Of a DNA stretch of 64,000 bases, positions 58,183-64,000 are shown one piece after another. A program made the position numbers and the translations under genes. The notes under the pieces were generated by a model that ran no database searches, was not told the origin of the DNA, and saw nothing but the letters and a program-made list of their open reading frames with translations. How positions within the stretch are numbered: position 1 is the first letter of the stretch; every line of letters begins with the position of its first letter. Origin of the DNA: Salvia splendens (Eukaryota; Streptophyta; Magnoliopsida; Lamiales; Lamiaceae); contig NC_056047.1 of the NCBI RefSeq assembly GCF_004379255.2, forward strand, positions 17,498,293 through 17,562,292, read 5' to 3'.

Positions 58183-58706
58183 TGTAATGTTATCAAATAC
58201 GCGACTCAATCTTGCTATCACAACAAGATCGATTCCGGAACAAGAAGAACAAACACTCGATATGAAAATGAATAAAGCTAAGAACAACTCTCGGAGAATT
58301 AATGGAAATCTTGTATTCAATTTCTTGTGGAAGATTACAAACTGATGGATGAAAAAACTTTTTCTCACTCCGCTTGCACAGCTCGGTTATTCACTCTATT
58401 TGACTAACACTAATCTAACAACCAAAACAAATCCAACGGCTGTCATTTAAGCTAACTAACTAATCGCATCCGACGGCTCACGTTTGTCTATGCATCAGTT
58501 AATAACAACGGCCAACACCGAACTCGACTAAGTTCGGCTAATACCGAGCACCTGCAAGCTCGGCTAATCACCGAGCACGATTAAGCTCGGCTAACACCGA
58601 GCTTCAATCAATCACCTAACAGTATATCAGTCCCTGCCGAGCACGATTAAGCTCGGCTAACACCGAGCTTGACTGATTGTGCAGTTTTGCCCCAATCCTC
58701 ATAACA
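58183..58706 (-). repeat. 5' LTR of the young copia
   Basis: 524 bp, paired with 53602-54125. The sequence next to its inner end reads TTGGCGCCGTCTGTGGG on the minus strand, where the primer site should be; it is not the usual initiator-Met site. Confidence 0.97.
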
Positions 58707-58711
58707 GCCCC

Positions 58712-59112
58712 AACACGAAGCCGCTGCTGCGTCATCACCGTTGCTGCCAGCGCCCCGTCGAGACAGCCCAGCCCTCAAGCTTGGGCAGGCTAAACTCCGG
58801 TCGCCGCCGCTGTCAGAAACGGACTGTCGCTGCTGTCCGTGCCGTTTCTGCTGCTGCCCGGAAATCCGCAGCCGTTGCGCTCCACCAGATGAGCAGTCTC
58901 TACCAGCACACAAGCCCAGTCGCTGCTTTCTTTCAGTCTCACGCAGCTGTCACTGCGGGTACATCGTCGTCGCTGCTGCGACGTCGCTACCGCACCCGCC
59001 GACGCTGCTGTGACAGTGTAGCTCGTCTCATCGGCTGCTGTCTGACGCCTCCGGCAGCCAAGAACTGCCGTCGCTGCTGTATCAACGCGGTATCGCAGCG
59101 AAATTCTTGAAT
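58712..59112. other. GC-rich, CTG/CAG-rich segment of the old element
   Basis: It continues the GC-rich DNA at 53400-53596 across the young copia. It is rich in gctgctg and cgtcgc motifs. The frames are open by composition only, and no protein was recognised. Confidence 0.45.
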
Positions 59113-59405
59113 TGCCGACTTGGAATGTAAATTCACGTAAGGCAATGATTATTTATGTAATTATTATATGCAAGAATAATGATTACATGTTAGGAGAAAA
59201 CACGTATACATTGATTTTCTCCAAAAAGTGCAGCGCTATGATTACATATCTAATTTACATTCACTCTTATGATTTACATTCTAATTTACACCCCTTTAAA
59301 TAGGTTCAACAATGGCTAAATATGGTAAGGATCCTTTCCAATTAATTTCCTAATCACATGGTAATTCTCCTTAAATACATGATTCTAATTGATTTTTTTC
59401 CAACA
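59113..59405 (-). repeat. 3' LTR of the right-hand copia
   Basis: The inner end TGTTGGAAAAAAATC (minus strand) directly follows the classical polypurine tract TTGAGGGGGAG (59406-59416). A TATTTAAAGGGG box lies at about 59293-59304. The outer end at tgccgac (59113) is set by the TG…CA rule only, since the other LTR is outside the window. Confidence 0.55.
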
Positions 59406-59417
59406 CTCCCCCTCAAG

Positions 59418-62400
59418 TTAAGTAATGAGATCACTCATTCTTAACTTGCTCAATACTTCGCGGAAGCTTCTTGAATCCACAGCCTTAGTCAGAATATCGG
59501 CCAGTTGGTATTCAGATCTCACAAACGGGAGCTCTACTATCTTGGCTTCTATGTTGTCTTTAATGAAGTGCCTATCCACATCGACATGCTTTGTCCGATC
59601 GTGCTGGACAGGGTTTTCAGATATACTGATTGCCGCTTTGTTGTCACAGAACAACTTACACGACTTTTGTGACTTTAGGCTTAGCTCTGTCATTAGCTTC
59701 TTCAGCCATAAAATCTCAGTCAGACCACTCTTGATTCCTCGAAACTCAGCTTCTGCACTAGACCGGGCAACCACCTTTTGCTTCTTGCTCCGCCACGTAA
59801 CAAGATTCCCTCCAATAAAGGTGAAGTACCCTGCGGTCGACTTTCTGTCATTTGGGTTTCCTGCCCAGTCTGCATCTGTGAAACCATGGATCTCCAAGTG
59901 TCCATGATTTTCGAACATCACTCCATGTCCTGGCGTCCCCTTTAGGTATCTTACAATCCTAAGAGCCGCCTCCCAGTGAGCTGCTTGGGGTGCGTGCATG
60001 AACTGACTGACCACTCCAACAGCATATGCAATATCGGGTCTGGTGTGAGACAAGTAGATTAATTTCCCAACTAGACGCTGGTACCTTGTGCGATGAGTAG
60101 ACTCCGCTCCTTCAATTATCTGCAAACCGTGATTCTGTGCCATAGGAGTATCAGCTGGTTTGCAGTCTAGCATCCCAGTTTCTGCCAACAGATCAAGTAC
60201 ATATTTTCGCTGGCTGATAAAGATTCCCTTCTTCGACCTTAGTACTTCAATTCCCAGAAAGTATTTAAGTAATCCAAGGTCCTTCATTTGGAATTCTGCA
60301 AAGAGATTCTTCTTCAACTGCTTAATCTCATCCTCATCATCACCCGTGAGGATCATATCATCTACATAAATGATCAGACACGTAATTTTTTCTTCTCTCC
60401 TTTTTAGGAACAGAGTATGGTCGGAGTTGCTTTGCTTGTATCCATACTTTTTCATTACCTCCGTGAACCTCCCAAACCATGCCCTAGGGGATTGTTTCAG
60501 CCCATACAATGTCTTCTTAAGTTTGCAAACCTTTCCTCCTTCAAACTGGCCAGAGAAACCAGGTGGTGCCTCCATGTAGATTGGTTTGGACAGCTCCCCA
60601 TGTAAAAAGGCATTTGTCACATCAAATTGGTGTAGGGGCCATTCCCTGTTCGCCGCTATGGAGAATAGTACTCGAATAGTACTCATCCTTGCCACCGGGG
60701 AGAAAGTCTCAGCATAGTCGACTCCATATGTCTGAGTATATCCCTTAGCTACCAATCTTGCCTTATACCTTTCGATCGATCCATCTGGTCTTCTCTTAAT
60801 AGTAAAGACCCATCTGCATCCTACAGTCTTGACCCCATCTGGTTTCAAACATACTTCCCAAGTCTTGTTTTTTATCAGGGCCCTCATCTCCACCAACATT
60901 GCCTCCCTCCAGTGGGCAACTTTCATAGCTTCTTCTGCCGTTCTAGGGAGCTCTTCTTCCTCATAAAGAGCAGCTTCAAATGCCCTGGCCATTTCACTCA
61001 AGTTTGCTTTAGCCAGATTTGCCATAGGGTACCGACTCCTTGAGTTGGTTCTTTCTGGACTGTATCGTTTAGGAGGCACCCCACGGGTGCTTCTAGGAGG
61101 TAAGATATACCGCCCAGTATCACCATCAATTGCTGCATTTTCTCCTTCCTCTGCATCAGGTTGGTTAGAACCAATAACTGTATTTTCTGAGCTAGTTTCG
61201 GGAATTACCTCAGATATCACTGGAGGAGGATCTGGTTCAGGCAATGGCGACTGAGGAGGCTCCACAGTGGACGTGATCTGCTCGGCGATGACACTAGCTT
61301 GCTCTGTTGGCTCCACCTCAGAGTTGCCTAATTGTGGCACATCCCAATGAAGGGGTCGAACACTCTCCCCCTGGCTTGGAACACTCTCCCCCTGACCCCG
61401 AATTTGGGTGTGATAGAAATACTCACTTTCTAAGAAGTTACAGTTCATGGTTGTAATAATCTTCCTAGAAGTTGGATCATAACACCTATATCCTTTTTGA
61501 TTCAATCCATAACCCATAAAAACACATTTAATGGCACATGCAGAGAATTTACTTCTTTCATGCTTGGGAACATGGACATAAACAGAACAACCAAAGATTT
61601 TGAGAGGAATAATCAGGGGTTCAGGAATATTTGTTGAGGCTGAAAGAATTTGCAGAGGAGTCTTCATACCTAAAATCTTTGTAGGTAGACGATTAATTAA
61701 ATAAACTGCAGTGGCTACAGCTTCAGGCCAAAGAAATTTTGGAACATTTGAGTCAAAAAACAAAGCTCGAGTCATTTCCAAAATCAGTCTATTTTTCCGT
61801 TCTGCTACTCCATTTTGTTCAGGAGTATAGGGACAAGTCGTTTGATGAACCAGTCCTCTGCTCCTAAAAAAAGATGTCATTTCCTTATTAACAAATTCCC
61901 TACCATTATCTGACCTAAGAATTTTAATAGAGGTTTGAAATTGAGTCTGTATCATAGTAAAAAAATGGTAAATTTTTCGAAAACCTCATTTTTATTTTTC
62001 AAAAAATATACCCATGTTAATCTAGTGCAATCATCCACAAAAATTAAAAAATATTTTAAACCATGATCACCAGTAATGGGCGCTGGGCCCCACACATCAG
62101 CATGTACTAAGAAGAAAATATCCTTAACCCGAGTATCACTAGATTTAAAGGATTGTCTATGGCTTTTGGCCAAAACACATGACTCACAAGTAATATTCTT
62201 AAACTTAGAAAACTTAGGAAATAAAATTTTGAAATAACCCGAAGATGGATGCCCCATTCTACGGTGCCACAACTAAGCTTCTCTTTCAGCAGATCCGTGA
62301 GCAAGCATCGCGGTGCCACCTTGTTGAGTAATCTCGTCCACATAGTAGAGGCCTTGACGCTCAGTGCCACGCCCAATTATCCTCCTCGTCCTGATATCCT

Positions 62401-64000
62401 GTAATACACAAAAATTTGGGTGCATCAATAGAGTACAGTTTAGCTCTTTAGTAACATGACTAATGGACATGAGTTTATGAGACAGTTTGGGCACATAAAG
62501 GCAGTTGGAGAGTTTTAAGGTGGGAGAAATTTCAATGGTTCCACTCCCACTAACAGCAGTCAATTCCCCATCAGCAGTTTGTATCGAACTCTTTGTAGCA
62601 TCAGTAAATGCAGAAAAATAATTTTTATCATAAGACATTGTATCTGTGGCTCCACAATCAAATATCCATTCATTCTCCTTAGGATCATTTTTACTTTGGG
62701 CCATACATGCTATAGGGATTTTTTCCAACGGTGCAAAACTATTTGGGCTTAAAAAGGAATTTTTAGGCAATATAGGGGTAGTTTTTCGGATTTTTTGAGT
62801 CTGAGGACCTTTTTGCACATGATTTATACTACAGGGACTGGGCTTATAATTTTTTCTAGAAGGGGGTCCCTTTTTAAACATTTCCAAACTTGAGGGGGCA
62901 TGCAATAAAATTGATTTGTTAATTTGGGGATTAGGGTTGTCATTCCCTAATCCGTCGTTACCTCCGACAGAACTCCCCCTCCGTTCGGCAAACGCGGCCT
63001 CTCCGATTCGCTGGTCCGGTTCGCCTCGCCTGCCGCCACCACCGCCCTGCTGTTGGGTGGTCTCGCCTGTTCTCCCTCGGGCGTTGGCAGCTCCTCGGTT
63101 GCCCGTCGTTTCTTGGAACAATCCACCTCCTTCTTCGACTCCGATTGCGAGTCGTGCTCTCGCCTTTTGGCTTTCATCCCACCATTCTGGGAACCCGACG
63201 AGGAGAAAACAATTTTCCTTGGTGTGTCTCGGTCGTTGACAGTGGGTGCACCACATTCTGGATTTGTCAGGTTTAAACCCTCGGCGGTTTGGTGGTAGCG
63301 CGGCGGCGCGCGGTGGTTGGGTTTGGTGCTGTGGTGTTTGATTTCGGGCTGCAAATCCCAACCCTATTCCGCCCGATGATGAGCCATCGTTGGTTGCACC
63401 GGTTGGGAGATCCAAATTTGTTGCCGGTGCATTGATCTTGAGCCGGGTAGCTTCTCGTTTCACCCATCCGTATGCGGCCTCGGCTGAGGGCAGTGGGCAT
63501 TCTTTTAGAATGTCCCGTCGAATCCCATCATACCGTTCGTTCAGTCCCGTTAAGAACTTGAACAAACGCTTCGTCCCTCCATACTTTCTGAACTGGCCGA
63601 CGCCCTTATCACAACAATCGATTGGGCATTTTTGGCATCGATCAATCTCGATCCAGAGCCCATGTAGATGGCGCCAGTACATCTCGAGCCCCTGTTCTCC
63701 CTGGATCATTTTTCCCGCTTTTTCCTCTAGGTCGTAGAGCAGGTACGGATCCGAGACGCTCTCGAAGGTGACAGATAGGCTCTCCCAAAGAGCCTGTGCA
63801 GTGTGGTGGTGAGCAAAATCCACGACAATATCCGTATCGATATTGTCGAGGATCCATGAAAAAACAATCATGTCGGATTCCTCCCATTCGGTGTAGCCTT
63901 TTTCCCCTGGTTCCGGTGGTGTTGGCACACCTGTGATATGCCGGTTTGCCCGTCTGCCGACAATCGCGATTCTCATTAGTTTCTTCCAAAGTGGGTAGTT
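59418..64000 (-). pseudogene. Copia gag-pol with one stop and one frameshift (5' end outside window)
   Basis: The frame enters at 64000 with NYPLWKKLMRIAIVG, a typical gag start region. Then come a zinc-knuckle-like CTHCQRPRHTKENC, a Gly/Arg-rich spacer, protease with WIFDCGATDTM, HHCC and integrase (WHRRMGH, ADVWGP, SDNGREF, QNGVAERKN), reverse transcriptase (FDVTNAFLHGEL, YGLKQSP, IIYVDDMIL) and RNase H (TDADWAGN, SSAEAEFRG). A TAG at 62273-62275 sits between protease and integrase in the same frame. A one-base shift in a run of seven T at about 61966-61972 moves the rest into the frame ending at 59418. The copy is otherwise complete, so the breaks look recent. Confidence 0.88.

Larger units (their letters stand above)
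53602..58706 (-). mobile_element. Complete, young Ty1-copia retrotransposon, 5.1 kb
   Basis: Two 524-bp LTRs flank an intact polyprotein gene. The target duplication gcccc is present at 53597-53601 and 58707-58711. The purine tract CCCAAGGTGGAGATT (minus strand) precedes the 3' LTR. LTRs differ at only two positions that I can see (522/524), which points to a recent insertion. It sits inside the GC-rich internal part of the older element. Confidence 0.97.
47016..59112 (-). mobile_element. Old, large Ty1-copia-type element with decayed coding region, itself interrupted
   Basis: The 3' LTR is 47016-48567; a polypurine tract (GTATAAGTGGGAGAT on the minus strand) follows immediately at its right. 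Internal DNA then extends right through 53596 and resumes at 58712 after the young copia insertion, up to the LTR of the next element near 59113. The 5' LTR is not in the window. No long open frame survives. Confidence 0.6.
59113..64000 (-). mobile_element. Ty1-copia retrotransposon running off the right edge
   Basis: Minus strand: gag to RNase H and a 3' LTR. The 5' LTR and the first part of gag lie beyond position 64000. It shares blocks such as SHVTKELNC, GRGTER and NQKGYRCYDP with the relic at 15751-19260. Confidence 0.85.

Overview
This is nuclear DNA of a flowering plant, very probably a eudicot. The evidence is AT-rich intergenic DNA, GT-AG introns, ribosomal protein, dirigent, PTI1-like kinase and F-box/LRR genes with plant-type sequences, and dense plant transposons (Ty1-copia, hAT, PIF/Harbinger, Stowaway). 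The dirigent and copia sequences would fit an asterid such as Lamiales, but the window alone cannot prove that. No bacterial, organellar or CRISPR features were seen.

Host genes: the last 55 codons of a glycine/arginine-rich protein (2-169, +); an eight-exon NST1-like gene of about 1165 aa (1125-6612, -); an intact dirigent gene (14582-15148, -) and a broken paralogue 14.5 kb away (29187-29680, -); a two-exon eL21 ribosomal protein gene (32293-33869, +) whose intron carries three C/D-box snoRNAs that I identify as U14; a twelve-exon F-box/LRR gene of 351 aa (34536-37378, -); and a five-exon PTI1-like kinase gene of 367 aa (42727-44419, -). These genes are not an operon or pathway. The one functional pairing visible is eL21 with U14, both of which serve ribosome production.

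Mobile DNA fills most of the rest. 9222-13030: a 5'-truncated copia. 15751-19260: a decayed copia with a good initiator-Met primer site. 22332-26534: an hAT element with perfect 8-bp target duplications and a transposase frame broken only by two stops. 26874-28683: a Harbinger transposase copy. 29942-30656, 39301-41186 and 42093-42554: short non-autonomous hAT-like elements, each with perfect 8-bp target duplications. 31325-32029: a Harbinger MITE just upstream of eL21. 37471-41370: a Harbinger ORF1 relic split by one of the hAT elements.

From 46600 to the end is a nest of retrotransposons. A CGGTATA-rich hAT-like element is cut by an old copia with 1.55-kb LTRs (47016 onward). That element is itself cut by a very young complete copia (53602-58706; LTRs 522/524 identical, TSD gcccc, intact polyprotein). 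A third copia on the minus strand begins at about 59113 and runs off the right edge.
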